From Candidatus Phyllobacterium onerii (GTDB lineage: Bacteria; Pseudomonadota; Alphaproteobacteria; Rhizobiales; Rhizobiaceae), in assembly GCF_028331445.1 (NCBI RefSeq), contig NZ_JAQMHX010000001.1, positions 806,001 to 870,000 on the forward strand: a stretch of DNA of 64,000 bases, read 5' to 3'. Below, in pieces: positions 34,125 through 43,985 of the stretch. A model generated the notes under the pieces. It saw nothing but the letters and a program-made list of their open reading frames with translations. It was not told the DNA's origin and did not search any database. A program made the position numbers and the translations under genes. Numbering within the stretch: the stretch's first letter is position 1; each line of letters opens with the position of its first letter.

Positions 34125-35618
34125 TCAACCGTTATTTGCGAGAAGCGAGAACTGGCGAACGTTACTCGCCCCATCCTTGTCGAGAAGCCGCGTCGGATAA
34201 TCGCCAGTGAAATAGTGATCGGTGAAAAGCGGTGAGCGCGGATCGCGGGGAGCCCCGCTGACGGCCTTGTAAAGCCCATCGATGGACAGGAATGCCAGGG
34301 AATCCGCACCGATATAATCGCACATCGCATCAAGATCCGCATACTGGTTGGCCAGAAGCTTGTCCGCATCGGGGGTGTCGATGCCGTAGAAATCCGGATG
34401 GAAGATCATCGGACTGGCAACGCGGATGTGAACTTCACTCGCACCTGCATCGCGTATCATCTGCACGATCTTGACCGAAGTCGTACCGCGCACGATGGAA
34501 TCATCCACAAGCACAACGCGTTTGCCTTCAATGACGGCACGATTAGCCGAATGCTTCAGCTTTACGCCGAAGGCGCGGATCGATTGGGTTGGCTCAATGA
34601 ATGTGCGGCCGACATAATGGTTGCGAATGATGCCAAGCTCGAAGGGAATACCGCTTGCCTGGGCAAAGCCAATGGCCGCTGGAGTTCCCCCATCCGGAAC
34701 TGGAACCACCACATCGGCTTCGAGTGGTGCTTCCTTGGCAAGGTTGATGCCCATGTTCTTACGGGCAGTGTAGACATTGCGCCCACCGACGACCGAGTCC
34801 GGACGGGCGAAGTAAACGTATTCAAACAAGCAAAGCCGTTCGCGCTTCGGGTTCTGCGGCTTGTATGTATCGATGCTGATCGAGCCATCAGCCTGGATTT
34901 CACAGACCACCACTTCGCCGTTTTCGATATCGCGGACGAACTTCGCACCGATAATGTCGAGCGCGCAGGTTTCGGAAGCAAAAATCGGCTTGCCATCGAG
35001 TTCACCCATGACGAGCGGGCGAATGCCGATCGGGTCACGCGCAGCGATGAGCTTGGTGCGGGTGAGGGCGAGCATCGCATAACCGCCTTCCATCTGGCGG
35101 ATCGCGTCGATGAAGCGATCGCTGGATGAGGCGTGGCGTGAACGAGCAATAAGATGCAATACGACTTCCGTATCGGAATTGGACTGGCAGATGGCGCCAT
35201 CGGCTATCAGCTGGCGGCGCAGGGTGAGGCCGTTGGTGAAATTGCCATTGTGGGCAATGGCGATGCCGCCGACCTCAAGTTCGGCCAGAAGCGGCTGCAC
35301 GTTGCGCAGAACCGTGTCGCCGGTGGTCGAATAGCGTACATGGCCGATCGCCCGGTCGCCGGGCAGTTGTGCAAGGGTTGCCGGATTGGTGTAGTGGTCC
35401 CCGACGAGACCCATACGGCGTTCCGAACAAAACTGTTTCCCGTCATAGGAGACGATACCGGCTGCTTCCTGGCCGCGATGCTGCAGGGCGTGCAGCCCAA
35501 GCGCGGTCAGGGTCGCGGCGTCGGGATGCCCCAAAATGCCAAACACACCGCACTCTTCATGCAGTGTGTCGTCATCCAGGGACATCAATTGATTATCGTT
35601 ACGAGAAATGTCGGTCAT
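34125..35618 (-). CDS. purF: amidophosphoribosyltransferase
   Basis: First step of purine synthesis: PRPP and glutamine to phosphoribosylamine. The 497-aa protein begins with a 22-residue propeptide ending DDDTLHEE before the nucleophile Cys (CGVFGILG), removed on maturation. The glutaminase part has HRGQEAAGI, HVRYSTTGD and HNGNFTN; the phosphoribosyltransferase part has the PRPP loop VVLVDDSIVRGTTS. It lies downstream of cvpA, as in many proteobacteria, with a 145-bp gap. Confidence 0.97.
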   Translation of the reverse strand: MTDISRNDNQLMSLDDDTLHEECGVFGILGHPDAATLTALGLHALQHRGQEAAGIVSYDGKQFCSERRMGLVGDHYTNPATLAQLPGDRAIGHVRYSTTGDTVLRNVQPLLAELEVGGIAIAHNGNFTNGLTLRRQLIADGAICQSNSDTEVVLHLIARSRHASSSDRFIDAIRQMEGGYAMLALTRTKLIAARDPIGIRPLVMGELDGKPIFASETCALDIIGAKFVRDIENGEVVVCEIQADGSISIDTYKPQNPKRERLCLFEYVYFARPDSVVGGRNVYTARKNMGINLAKEAPLEADVVVPVPDGGTPAAIGFAQASGIPFELGIIRNHYVGRTFIEPTQSIRAFGVKLKHSANRAVIEGKRVVLVDDSIVRGTTSVKIVQMIRDAGASEVHIRVASPMIFHPDFYGIDTPDADKLLANQYADLDAMCDYIGADSLAFLSIDGLYKAVSGAPRDPRSPLFTDHYFTGDYPTRLLDKDGASNVRQFSLLANNG

Positions 35619-35763
35619 TGCCGCCAGCCCTTCCGCCCCAAGATTACCTTGGATCGAGTCAATTGTGCCTATTTCGCATTATGCCACGTATATGGAGCAT
35701 TACCAAGTAAACGCCAAGGCCTGATAGATGCCAATATTGACGCAGTTGTGTTCTTCGACTGCA

Positions 35764-36369
35764 TCAAGGCTGGTTTGTCGACCCTTCCGGTGGAATGTCT
35801 TCCTTCGGCTCCGGTGTTGTGGTGGTGCCGTCGGGTGCTGCATCCGGCGCCGCTGTCGTACCGGGCTTCAGGCGATTAAGGATGGTCGATTCCGGATCTT
35901 CTGGCAACAGGCTGATCAGTTTTGTACCCAGCTGATCGATCATCGGTTTGGATTTTGCCTGACCAACCCATGCCGGTTGGTTCTCGGGAACAAGCCAATT
36001 GAAGAACAGCATGGCGACAACGACGAGAAGGATGCCGCGCGCTGCGCCGAAGAGGAAACCCAGCGTACGATCAAGTGCGCCGATACGGCTATCTATGATG
36101 AAATCGGCAATCTTCATTGTAATGATCGACACGACAATCAGCGTAACGACGAAGACGAGGCCAGCCGCTGCGATCTGCGCAATGGTATCATTGCTGATAT
36201 AGGGCGTAAGGAACGGAATGACCGGCTTGTAGAACAGATACGCGGCTGCCGCTGCAGCTGCCCAGGAAACCACCGACAAAACTTCGCGCGAAAAGCCGCG
36301 CACCATGGCCAAAACCGCCGAAACGAGAGTGATGCCCAATAGAATTCCGTCAAGCAACGTTATTGGCAT
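35764..36369 (-). CDS. cvpA: CvpA-family membrane protein
   Basis: A 201-aa protein with four membrane segments at the N-terminus (LLDGILLGITLVSAVLAMVRGFSREVLSVVSWAAAAAAAYLFY is the conserved opening) and a Pro/Thr-rich cytoplasmic tail. CvpA proteins are linked to colicin V export and membrane stress; the exact function is unsettled. Gene order cvpA-purF is conserved in proteobacteria. Confidence 0.9.
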   Translation of the reverse strand: MPITLLDGILLGITLVSAVLAMVRGFSREVLSVVSWAAAAAAAYLFYKPVIPFLTPYISNDTIAQIAAAGLVFVVTLIVVSIITMKIADFIIDSRIGALDRTLGFLFGAARGILLVVVAMLFFNWLVPENQPAWVGQAKSKPMIDQLGTKLISLLPEDPESTILNRLKPGTTAAPDAAPDGTTTTPEPKEDIPPEGSTNQP

Positions 36370-36410
36370 TTAAGTTCGTCCCCATATTCAGTCTGGCCAA
36401 CACTATCTGG

Positions 36411-37811
36411 TCAGTCGTCGCGTTGTCTCTTGTCAGGTCCCGATGCTGCAATCCGGGCCACAAGGTCCGGCAGCGAAGCGGTTTCTGTCAGACGAGCATT
36501 GCCGTTCTTTGCAACGTCGTTGCTTCCCTTGGGAAGAACAGCCTGCTTGAACCCAAGCTTATCTGCCTCCTTCAGCCTCTGCACAGCATGCGCCACCGGG
36601 CGAACCGCACCAGATAAACTGACTTCGCCGAAATAGACGCAATCTGCGGGAAGGGCAATACCGGCAATTGAGGAAACGAGCGCAGATGCAACTGCAAGGT
36701 CTGCTGCGGGCTCGGTTATTCGATATCCGCCTGCCACATTCAGGTAAACGTCGTGCTGACCGAACCTTACGCCGCAATGCGCTTCGAGTACGGCGAGAAT
36801 CATTGACAGCCGGTTTCCATCCCATCCGACAACCGCACGGCGCGGCGTGCCGAGCGTCGAGGGCGCAACTAGCGCCTGGATTTCGACGAGTATCGGACGT
36901 GTGCCCTCCATGCCTGCAAAAACCGCAGCTCCCGGCGACTTTTCGTTGCGTTCACCTAGGAAAAGCTCGGAAGGATTGGCGACTTCGCGCAATCCCTTGT
37001 CGGACATTTCGAAGACGCCGATCTCGTCCGTCGGACCAAAACGGTTCTTCACGGTCCTCAAGATGCGGTAATGGTGGCCGCCTTCGCCTTCGAAATAGAG
37101 CACGGCATCGACCATGTGCTCGATGACCCGAGGCCCTGCGATCTGACCCTCTTTCGTCACGTGCCCTACGAGAACGACTGCCGCGCCGGTCTGCTTGGCA
37201 TAGCGGATCATGGCTTGGGCGCCGGCTCGCACCTGCGTCACTGTGCCGGGGGCAGAATCGGCGGCGTCTGTCCACAATGTCTGGATCGAATCGATAATGA
37301 TCAAATCTGGCCGCTTCGAATCGGAGATGGTGGCCAAGATGTCTTCGACATTGGTTTCCGCCGCGAGCAGCACGTCAGTGTCGGCAGCGTGCAACCGCTG
37401 GGCGCGCAACCTGATTTGTGCCACCGCTTCTTCACCCGAAACGTAAACGACACGGTGACCCTGGCGGGCGAGGGCAGCTGCTGCTTGCGTCAGCAAGGTG
37501 GATTTGCCGATTCCGGGATCGCCGCCGATGAGGATGGCGGAGCCGCGGACAAACCCCCCGCCGGTAACGCGATCCAGTTCGCCGATGCCTGACTGGATGC
37601 GCGGTGCATCCTCGATTTCGCCGGAAAGCGTGGTCAGGGCTACTGCACGACCTTTTCGTGATGAGAGCTTGCCCGGTCCGCTGCCTATACCGCCAGCCGT
37701 ACCTTCCTCAACGAGCGTGTTCCACTCGCCGCACTCATCGCACTTGCCGGCCCAACGGGTGTGCACGGCGCCGCAGTTCTGACAAATAAATTGAATTCTT
37801 GGTTTGGCCAT
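36411..37811 (-). CDS. radA: DNA repair protein RadA
   Basis: RecA-like branch-migration helicase of recombinational repair. The 466-aa protein has a C4 zinc finger (FICQNCGAVHTRWAGKCDECGEW), Walker A GGDPGIGKSTLL, the RadA-specific KNRFG motif and a C-terminal Lon-like domain (GGYRITEPAADLAVA, PADCVYFGEVSLSGAVRPV). The ATG at 37811 shares one base with the alr stop. Confidence 0.97.
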   Translation of the reverse strand: MAKPRIQFICQNCGAVHTRWAGKCDECGEWNTLVEEGTAGGIGSGPGKLSSRKGRAVALTTLSGEIEDAPRIQSGIGELDRVTGGGFVRGSAILIGGDPGIGKSTLLTQAAAALARQGHRVVYVSGEEAVAQIRLRAQRLHAADTDVLLAAETNVEDILATISDSKRPDLIIIDSIQTLWTDAADSAPGTVTQVRAGAQAMIRYAKQTGAAVVLVGHVTKEGQIAGPRVIEHMVDAVLYFEGEGGHHYRILRTVKNRFGPTDEIGVFEMSDKGLREVANPSELFLGERNEKSPGAAVFAGMEGTRPILVEIQALVAPSTLGTPRRAVVGWDGNRLSMILAVLEAHCGVRFGQHDVYLNVAGGYRITEPAADLAVASALVSSIAGIALPADCVYFGEVSLSGAVRPVAHAVQRLKEADKLGFKQAVLPKGSNDVAKNGNARLTETASLPDLVARIAASGPDKRQRDD

Positions 37812-39019
37812 CAATCGCTTTCGGATTTGAGATAGCGCCGGTGATAGCGATTCCCAAGGCTGGTAAGCAACTCGTATCCGATCGTTCCAGCGGCGCGAGC
37901 GGCGTCGTCCAACGCAATGTTGTGTCCGAAGAGTTCGACGTAGTCCCCTGGGCTGACCGCATCTACTGGGAGATCAGTGATGTCGAAGGAGGTAAGATCC
38001 ATGGTGACGCGACCAATAATCGGAACTTTGCTCCCGGCAACAAAGCCTACGCCGCCGTTGGGTACGGCGCCGCGCAGCGGCACACCGCTGCCCGATGCGG
38101 AACGAAGATAACCATCCGCATAGCCTACCGAACAAACGGCAATACGCGTGTCGCGTTTAAGCGTCGCGGTAGCGCCGTAACCAACGGTCTCGCCCTTTAG
38201 TCCAGTGCGGATCTGTACAATGCGTGCTTCCAGCGTCACCACAGGGCGCATGGGATTGGCGGCGGACGAAAGTGGTTCGCCGCCATACATGGCAACGCCG
38301 GGGCGGCTAAGCTCATATTCACCTATGGCCGCGTGAAAAATGCCCGGGGAATTTGCGATGCTTGATTCAATTCCTGCAAAAGCGCTGCGAAGTTTTTGAA
38401 ATGATTCGATTTGTTTCCGGTTCAACGCATGCGCCTGATCGTCAGCCGTAGCGAGATGCGTCATCAGTAGAACCGGCTTTGGGTTCCGTAGATCAGCCGC
38501 GAAAGTCAAGGCTTCCTCGACGGTAATGCCGAGACGGTTCATACCGGTGTCCACGTGCAGCGCGAAGGGAAGTTTGTCCTTTCGACGCGCATTCAGGCGC
38601 TTCCACAAATCGAGTTCATCGACCGAGCCAAGAACGGGGATGAGATCCGATTGGCCGTAAGCTTCGAATGCTTCGGCGAAAAACCCGTTGAGCACAAACA
38701 CGCGCGCATCAGGCGCGACAGCTTTTACCCGCAGACCTTCCTCGGCCAGCGCGACAAAGAAAGTGCGGCATCCAGCCTGCCATAACGCCGGTACGACCTG
38801 CACAATGCCGAGGCCGTAGGCGTCGGACTTGACGACAGCACTGGCCTCTGCGGGTTTCGATTTTTCGGCGAGAAATAGCCAATTGGCGACAAGCGCATCA
38901 AGATCGATTGTTAGCCGTCCCCCGGCTAGCCGAGGATCTGCGCCGGTCGTGGTGATCTGGGGTTTTTTGGCAGCCAAAGGTTCACTCGAACCGTTCAGGA
39001 AGATGCGAATCTTCGGCAA
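37811..39019 (-). CDS. alr: alanine racemase
   Basis: PLP enzyme making D-alanine for peptidoglycan. The PLP-binding Lys is in VVKSDAYGLG; HVDTGMNRLGI and the catalytic-Tyr region GYADGYLRS are present. The start is unusual: the longest frame begins with TTG at 39019, overlapping the dnaB end by 38 bp; another TTG lies at 38977 just after the dnaB stop. No ATG or GTG lies before the conserved GGRLTIDLDALVANW. Length up to 402 aa, slightly long for the family. It lies between dnaB and radA on one strand. Confidence 0.95.
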   Translation of the reverse strand: MPKIRIFLNGSSEPLAAKKPQITTTGADPRLAGGRLTIDLDALVANWLFLAEKSKPAEASAVVKSDAYGLGIVQVVPALWQAGCRTFFVALAEEGLRVKAVAPDARVFVLNGFFAEAFEAYGQSDLIPVLGSVDELDLWKRLNARRKDKLPFALHVDTGMNRLGITVEEALTFAADLRNPKPVLLMTHLATADDQAHALNRKQIESFQKLRSAFAGIESSIANSPGIFHAAIGEYELSRPGVAMYGGEPLSSAANPMRPVVTLEARIVQIRTGLKGETVGYGATATLKRDTRIAVCSVGYADGYLRSASGSGVPLRGAVPNGGVGFVAGSKVPIIGRVTMDLTSFDITDLPVDAVSPGDYVELFGHNIALDDAARAAGTIGYELLTSLGNRYHRRYLKSESD

Positions 39020-40475
39020 GATCGGTAAAGCGGGTAAATTCCGCCTGGAACGCCAGTCTTACCGTGCCTGTCGGGCCGTGACGTTGTTTGGCGACGATGA
39101 CTTCCGCTTTGCCCACCGCCTCGTTGAGATCGGCTTGCCACTTGAAATGCTCTTCTGTGCCGGGCTTCGGTTCCTTGTTCTTGATGTAATATTCGTCGCG
39201 ATAGACGAACAGCACCACGTCGGCGTCCTGCTCGATCGAACCGGATTCGCGCAAGTCGGAAAGTTGCGGATGCTTGTCTTCGCGGCTTTCCACCTGACGC
39301 GACAGCTGGGAAAGGGCGATGATCGGTGTGTTCAATTCCTTGCCAAGCGCCTTTAGGCCCGTGGTGATTTCGGTAATTTCCTGTACGCGATTTTCCGAAG
39401 CGCGCTTTGACGACCCTTGCATGAGCTGAATATAGTCGATGACCAGAACGTCGAGCCCGCGCTGGCGCTTCAGGCGCCGCGCTCGCGCTGCAAGCTGGGC
39501 AATCGAAATACCGCCGGTCTGATCGATATAAAGCGGCACTTTCTGCATGTGCTGCGAACAGGCAACCAGCTTTTCGAAATCGGCTTCACTGATCTCGCCG
39601 CGACGGATTTTTGACGAACTGATTTCTGATTGCTCGGAAATGATACGCGTGGCCAGCTGTTCCGAAGACATTTCGAGCGAGAAAAAGCCGACCACGCCGC
39701 CATTCTTGGCCTTGAACGTACCGTCTGCCAATTGTTCGGGTTCATAGGCTGCGGCAATGTTGAATGCGATATTTGTCGCAAGCGAGGTCTTGCCCATGCC
39801 AGGGCGTCCGGCGAGGACAATCAGGTCGGATGGTTGGAGGCCGCCCATGCGCGCATCGAGCGCACGGATCCCTGTCGAGATACCCGAAAGGTGCCCGTCG
39901 CGCATGAACGCTGCGTTGGCCATGTCGACGGCAGTCTTGACCGCATCGGTAAATGTCTGAAATCCGCCATCGTAGCGGCCGGTTTCGGCAAGCTCGAACA
40001 GGCGTCGTTCCGCATCCTCGATCTGGCCCTGCGGCGCCACATCAACCGGCGCGTCATAGGCTATGTTGACCATGTCTTCGCCGATGGTGATCAAAGCACG
40101 GCGCGTGGCAAGATCGTAGATCGCCCGGCCGTAATCTTCGGCATTGATGATCGTTACCGCCTCCGCAGCGAGGCGGGCGAGATATTGCATCACCGTCATG
40201 TCGCCGATTTTGGCGTCAGCCGGCATGAATGTCTTCAGAGTTACAGGATTCGCCATCTTGCCCATGCGAATCATATCGGAAGCGACTTCGAAGATCTTGC
40301 GATGCAGCGGTTCGTTGAAATGGGTCGGCTTCAAAAAGTCTGAAACACGGTAAAACGCATCATTGTTGACGAGAATGGCACCCAACAGGGCCTGTTCTGC
40401 CTCGATATTGTTAGGGGCTTCGCGGTAAAGCGCTCCTTGAGCCTCGTTGATCTTGCGTACCGTAGCTTCAGCCAT
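38982..40475 (-). CDS. dnaB: replicative DNA helicase DnaB
   Basis: Hexameric fork helicase. The 497-aa protein has the N-terminal primase-interacting domain (NIEAEQALLGAILVNNDAFYRV) and the RecA-like motor: Walker A AGRPGMGKTSLATNIAF, Walker B DVLVIDYIQLMQG, SQLSRQVE, and the C-terminal block FVYRDEYYIK..AEVIVAKQRHGPTGTV. No intein. It heads the dnaB-alr-radA strand; the 267 bp upstream hold a GANTC cluster (40592-40604) and the cfa terminator. Confidence 0.97.
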   Translation of the reverse strand: MAEATVRKINEAQGALYREAPNNIEAEQALLGAILVNNDAFYRVSDFLKPTHFNEPLHRKIFEVASDMIRMGKMANPVTLKTFMPADAKIGDMTVMQYLARLAAEAVTIINAEDYGRAIYDLATRRALITIGEDMVNIAYDAPVDVAPQGQIEDAERRLFELAETGRYDGGFQTFTDAVKTAVDMANAAFMRDGHLSGISTGIRALDARMGGLQPSDLIVLAGRPGMGKTSLATNIAFNIAAAYEPEQLADGTFKAKNGGVVGFFSLEMSSEQLATRIISEQSEISSSKIRRGEISEADFEKLVACSQHMQKVPLYIDQTGGISIAQLAARARRLKRQRGLDVLVIDYIQLMQGSSKRASENRVQEITEITTGLKALGKELNTPIIALSQLSRQVESREDKHPQLSDLRESGSIEQDADVVLFVYRDEYYIKNKEPKPGTEEHFKWQADLNEAVGKAEVIVAKQRHGPTGTVRLAFQAEFTRFTDLAEDSHLPERFE

Positions 40476-40591
40476 TTTATATTTTCCTGTTCGTGGATCA
40501 CTATGGCCACGGCGTTTTTAACGGCGCAATGCAGAGGCGGACTATACATTGCCATCCACAGCAAGAAGTACAAAACAGGATGTTTACAGCT

Positions 40592-40604
40592 TGACTCAGA
40601 GTCA
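40592..40604. promoter_or_regulatory. paired GANTC palindrome upstream of dnaB
   Basis: TGACTCAGAGTCA is a perfect odd palindrome made of two GANTC sites (GACTC and GAGTC); a third, GATTC, follows near 40620. GANTC is the methylation site of the alphaproteobacterial cell-cycle enzyme CcrM. The cluster lies about 120-150 bp before dnaB. Function inferred from position only. Confidence 0.45.
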
Positions 40605-40683
40605 CCGATTTGGCGCGTGATTCGCGAATGGCAGTCTATACCCGCAACGCGGAATGTCGCAATTTGGTAGCCATGGAAAGCAC

Positions 40684-40717
40684 AAAAAATCCATCCGCAA
40701 ATCGCTCTGCGGATGGA
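40684..40717 (-). terminator. intrinsic terminator of cfa
   Basis: On the minus strand, TCCATCCGCA, an 8-nt loop, TGCGGATGGA, then six T. It lies 25 bp past the cfa stop. A 10-bp perfect stem with a U run is a strong rho-independent terminator. Confidence 0.9.
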
Positions 40718-40741
40718 CAGTGATGAGATTGATCGTCGGAC

Positions 40742-42022
40742 TTACCGCCCGGCGACTGATTCCTTGGTTTCCACCTGACTGTTGGCGGAGCTGCGTTCGC
40801 ATTCGAGCCGCTTGAGCCGCTTTTCTTCCTTCTCGATATAGTTCCGTGTCAGAGGCACGGCTTCCTGCCGATGTGCAATCTGGATCTGGAACACCACCAG
40901 GTTTTGCCAGCGGAATGCCGCTTCCGAAGCTGCGAGATAGAACTCCCACATCCGGCAGAACCGTTCATCATAGATCGCCTTGGCCTTCTCGCGGTTAGCC
41001 ATGAATCGCTCGCGCCAGATACGCAAAGTGTCCGCGTAGTGCAGCCGGAGAATCTCGATATCGGTGACAACGAGACCAGCCTTTTCGATGTGTGGCAGCA
41101 CTTCCGAGAGTGCCGGAATATAACCGCCCGGGAATATGTATTTCTGGATGAAGGCGTTTGTATAGGATGGGCCATCCGAGCGCCCGATAGAGTGCAGAAG
41201 GAACACACCGTCCTTCTTCAAAAGCCGCGCGGTATGCTGGAAATATTCCGGGAAGTGCCCGATACCGACATGTTCGAACATTCCGACTGACACGATGCGG
41301 TCGAAGGTCTCTTCGATAGTCCGGTAGTCCTGAAGGGTGAATTGCGCTTGTCCCGTCAGGCCTTCTTCGAATGCGCGCTTGTTGGCGATACCGAATTGCT
41401 CTTGCGACAGCGTTACACCAGTCACATTGGCTTCGAGGTGCTTGGCGAGGTAGATTCCGAGACCGCCCCAGCCGCAACCAATGTCGAGCGTCTTGTGCCC
41501 CTTTTTCAACAGCAGTTTCGCTGCGATGTGTCGTTTTTTCGCCAGTTGTGCCTCTTCCAGCGTTGCATCCGGCCGTTCAAAGTAGGCACAGGAATATTGC
41601 ATGTCCGTATCGAGGAACAACCGGTAGAGTTCTTCAGACAGATCGTAATGGCGCTGAACGTTGCTGGAAGCGCGCGTCAGCGTATTCATCTGATGTAGGC
41701 GGCGGGTGGCGCGGCGTATGCCTTCGATCGCCAACATCCAGGGTTCCTTGGCGACCGTTGCCCCGGTATTTTCGAAGATAATCTTCAGGACGTCATAAAT
41801 ATCGCCTTCGAGAACGTCGATATCGCCATTCATATAGGCTTCCGGGAAGTGTAGCGATGGGTCGAATGCGATCTTTCGTTCGGCCGCAGCGCTATTGATG
41901 CGAAAGGCGAATTGCTCTCCGGTTCCATCACCGAAGGTTTGAGATTTACCGGAAGAGTCTGTGATAACCAAAGTGCCAGTGTAGATCATCCGCGAGAGCG
42001 CGGCTTTTAGTATGGCATTCAT
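40742..42022 (-). CDS. cfa: cyclopropane-fatty-acyl-phospholipid synthase
   Basis: SAM-dependent methylene transfer to double bonds of membrane lipid acyl chains. The 426-aa protein has an N-terminal lipid-facing region, the SAM-binding loop LDIGCGWGGLGIYLA, and family blocks HYDLSEELYRLFLD, MQYSCAYF, VSVGMFEHVG and FIQKYIFPGGYIPAL. The ATG at 42022 is chosen over one two codons earlier; both fit. It is a single-gene unit with its own terminator, lying between rplI and dnaB. Confidence 0.95.
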   Translation of the reverse strand: MNAILKAALSRMIYTGTLVITDSSGKSQTFGDGTGEQFAFRINSAAAERKIAFDPSLHFPEAYMNGDIDVLEGDIYDVLKIIFENTGATVAKEPWMLAIEGIRRATRRLHQMNTLTRASSNVQRHYDLSEELYRLFLDTDMQYSCAYFERPDATLEEAQLAKKRHIAAKLLLKKGHKTLDIGCGWGGLGIYLAKHLEANVTGVTLSQEQFGIANKRAFEEGLTGQAQFTLQDYRTIEETFDRIVSVGMFEHVGIGHFPEYFQHTARLLKKDGVFLLHSIGRSDGPSYTNAFIQKYIFPGGYIPALSEVLPHIEKAGLVVTDIEILRLHYADTLRIWRERFMANREKAKAIYDERFCRMWEFYLAASEAAFRWQNLVVFQIQIAHRQEAVPLTRNYIEKEEKRLKRLECERSSANSQVETKESVAGR

Positions 42023-42135
42023 GAACAATCTCCATCATTGACGATAGAGCTCGGCCATTAACAGGCTCGGGAGGTGAGCCGTGGTCGGGCGTGGTAGGAC
42101 AAACAAATCTAATCGTTTTTTTGTTCCTGAAAAGC

Positions 42136-42164
42136 AAAAAAATACCCGGCACTGCTGCCGGGTA
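42136..42164 (-). terminator. intrinsic terminator of rplI
   Basis: On the minus strand, TACCCGGCA-gcag-TGCCGGGTA followed by seven T (42142-42136). It lies about 50 bp past the rplI stop and ends the ribosomal-protein transcript. Confidence 0.92.
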
Positions 42165-42215
42165 CTTTCAAAATGTTGATGAGATCATTCGAAAGAATGA
42201 TCTATCGAAAAAAGA

Positions 42216-42785
42216 TCAGGCGTTTTCTTCGCCTTCTTCGTCCTCATCGAAGAATTCGTCCGCAAGCGGAACTTCTTCGATACCGTAGATCGCCTCGGCG
42301 GAGGTAAGATCTTCGCCCTTTACCTGACGCTGGGCTTCATCTGCAGTACGGGCAATGTTGATCGTGACCGTTGCTTCGACTTCCGGATGTAGTGTCAGCA
42401 CGATCTTGTGCAGGCCAATGGTCTTGATCGGCGTGTTCAGTTCAACCTGGTTACGGTTGATCGAGAAACCTTCAGCGGTGATCAGATCAGCGATATCGCG
42501 TGTCGAAACTGAACCGTAAAGCTGACCGGTTTCACCAGCCGAACGAACGGCGATGAATGACTTGCCGTCGAGCTTTTCGGCGATCGCCTGTGCTTCCGTC
42601 TTGCGTTCGAGGTTGCGTGCTTCGAGCTGCGCGCGCTGACCTTCGAACTTCTTCTTGTTGGCTTCGTTGGCACGAAGAGCCTTGCCCTGTGGCAACAGGA
42701 AATTACGGGCGAAGCCGTCCTTTACCTTGACTGTTTCGCCCATCTGGCCGAGGCGGCTGATACGTTCGAGAAGAATGACTTCCAT
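42216..42785 (-). CDS. rplI: 50S ribosomal protein L9
   Basis: Large-subunit protein L9. The N-terminal 23S-binding domain [36 protein letters not shown] is textbook, followed by the long connecting helix ([20 protein letters not shown]) and the C-terminal domain. At 189 aa it is longer than the ~149-aa E. coli protein, because of an extra acidic tail ending [13 protein letters not shown], as is common in alphaproteobacteria. Confidence 0.98.
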   Translation of the reverse strand: MEVILLERISRLGQMGETVKVKDGFARNFLLPQGKALRANEANKKKFEGQRAQLEARNLERKTEAQAIAEKLDGKSFIAVRSAGETGQLYGSVSTRDIADLITAEGFSINRNQVELNTPIKTIGLHKIVLTLHPEVEATVTINIARTADEAQRQVKGEDLTSAEAIYGIEEVPLADEFFDEDEEGEENA

Positions 42786-42811
42786 TTGAATTATCCTTGT
42801 CTGTTCTAATG

Positions 42812-43783
42812 TTAATTGTCGTTGTTAGGTGGTGTTGTATTCGCAGCCTTCGAAACCGGGGCGTTGCGCGACGTGTCGAACAAACCGGCAAGAAGGAAGA
42901 GGAAAAGCACAAAGGCGAAAAGCAGAACCGCGAGGTACGCGAACCATAGTGCCACTGGACGCCATGGTGCGCCGCGCGTTCTTGCATGCAGTATGGCGAA
43001 ACCCGCCATCGTGAAACCGGCACCGAGTGCGCCGGCTATTGCCGTTGCGGCGTAGCCGACGCCGCCCGGCAAAAAGCAAGCAGCGCAAACGATGGCGAAG
43101 ATGATAAGCGCAGAGCGAGGCATACGCAGCGCCCGCGGCCAGTCATCATGCGGTCGGCGTAGTTTGCCGGAAGCGGCCGTCAGCCGCAGCGCCAGATAAA
43201 GATTAGCGACGATTATCGTCACCCATACTGCAGGCTGCAGAGCGGGCAGTACACGCACGACAAACAGTGCCATGCTCTGCGCAATGTCGGCATTTGCGGC
43301 AAGCTCTGGGTTGCTTGCGGCAAGCTGCTGCCCCAGTGATTTCGCCAGTTGGCCTGCAAGTTCATCGCCAAAGCCAACGAGCATGCCGATGACGATGAAA
43401 CTGGCTGCTATAATCAGCGCCAGGCGTAGCAGAGTATCGGCGAGTGGATACCAGACCATGACGTCCTTCGGTCCGCCGATTTCATCAGCAGGGCGCGCCA
43501 AGCCAGTAAAATAAGAGGCGGCGGCGGCGGGGAGCGCAGTGATCAGGACAACGATAAGGGCCGCCATTGGCGCGGCAAGCACGGACACGGCAACAGCCAT
43601 GGAAAGGGCGGCGATCAACCCGGCGGCCGTACCCCAGCCGAGAGCGGCGACAAAAATAGGCAGCGGCGAAAACAGCAACAGCGCCATGGCGAGGGTCGAT
43701 TGCGTGATAACGCCAACCGAAAGCAGTGCGGCGGCAAAACCCGCCAACACACCCACGCCGATATCTTTTGCAGTCAGTTTCAT
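42812..43783 (-). CDS. DUF2232 membrane protein
   Basis: A 323-aa protein with about eight to nine hydrophobic segments and few polar loops, recognisable as DUF2232 by its position between rpsR and rplI and by its opening [22 protein letters not shown]. The family is distantly related to membrane components of uptake systems, but the function is unknown. It lies 26 bp upstream of rplI; the 200 bp upstream of it hold a dispersed repeat. Confidence 0.82.
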   Translation of the reverse strand: MKLTAKDIGVGVLAGFAAALLSVGVITQSTLAMALLLFSPLPIFVAALGWGTAAGLIAALSMAVAVSVLAAPMAALIVVLITALPAAAASYFTGLARPADEIGGPKDVMVWYPLADTLLRLALIIAASFIVIGMLVGFGDELAGQLAKSLGQQLAASNPELAANADIAQSMALFVVRVLPALQPAVWVTIIVANLYLALRLTAASGKLRRPHDDWPRALRMPRSALIIFAIVCAACFLPGGVGYAATAIAGALGAGFTMAGFAILHARTRGAPWRPVALWFAYLAVLLFAFVLFLFLLAGLFDTSRNAPVSKAANTTPPNNDN

Positions 43784-43855
43784 TTCGCTCGCTGTCCTGC
43801 TTGTTTCAGCAGTTAGAGGCGGTCCTTAGACCAATACCTCAACTCGGGTTTCTAT

Positions 43856-43912
43856 TTGTTTTGACGCAATTCCGGACGGAAAACCGGTTCCCACTTTTCC
43901 TGGAATTGCTCT
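43856..43912. repeat. dispersed palindromic intergenic repeat of Brucellaceae type
   Basis: GCAATTCC (43866-43873) and GGAATTGC (43902-43909) form the outer arms of an imperfect palindrome around GGAAAACCGGTTCCCACTTT. From memory this resembles abundant small intergenic elements of Brucella/Ochrobactrum and relatives. It lies between rpsR and the DUF2232 gene. I saw no second copy in this window. Confidence 0.6.
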
Positions 43913-43985
43913 GGGATCACCAGACCCGCGCCCATCGCGGATGGTGGAATGGGGCGGCGGATCGAAATCCACCGCCTCAATTTTA

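Noticed and set aside
38982-39019. possible frameshift at the dnaB-alr overlap
   Set aside because: Both proteins are complete; the overlap is explained by a TTG start for alr.
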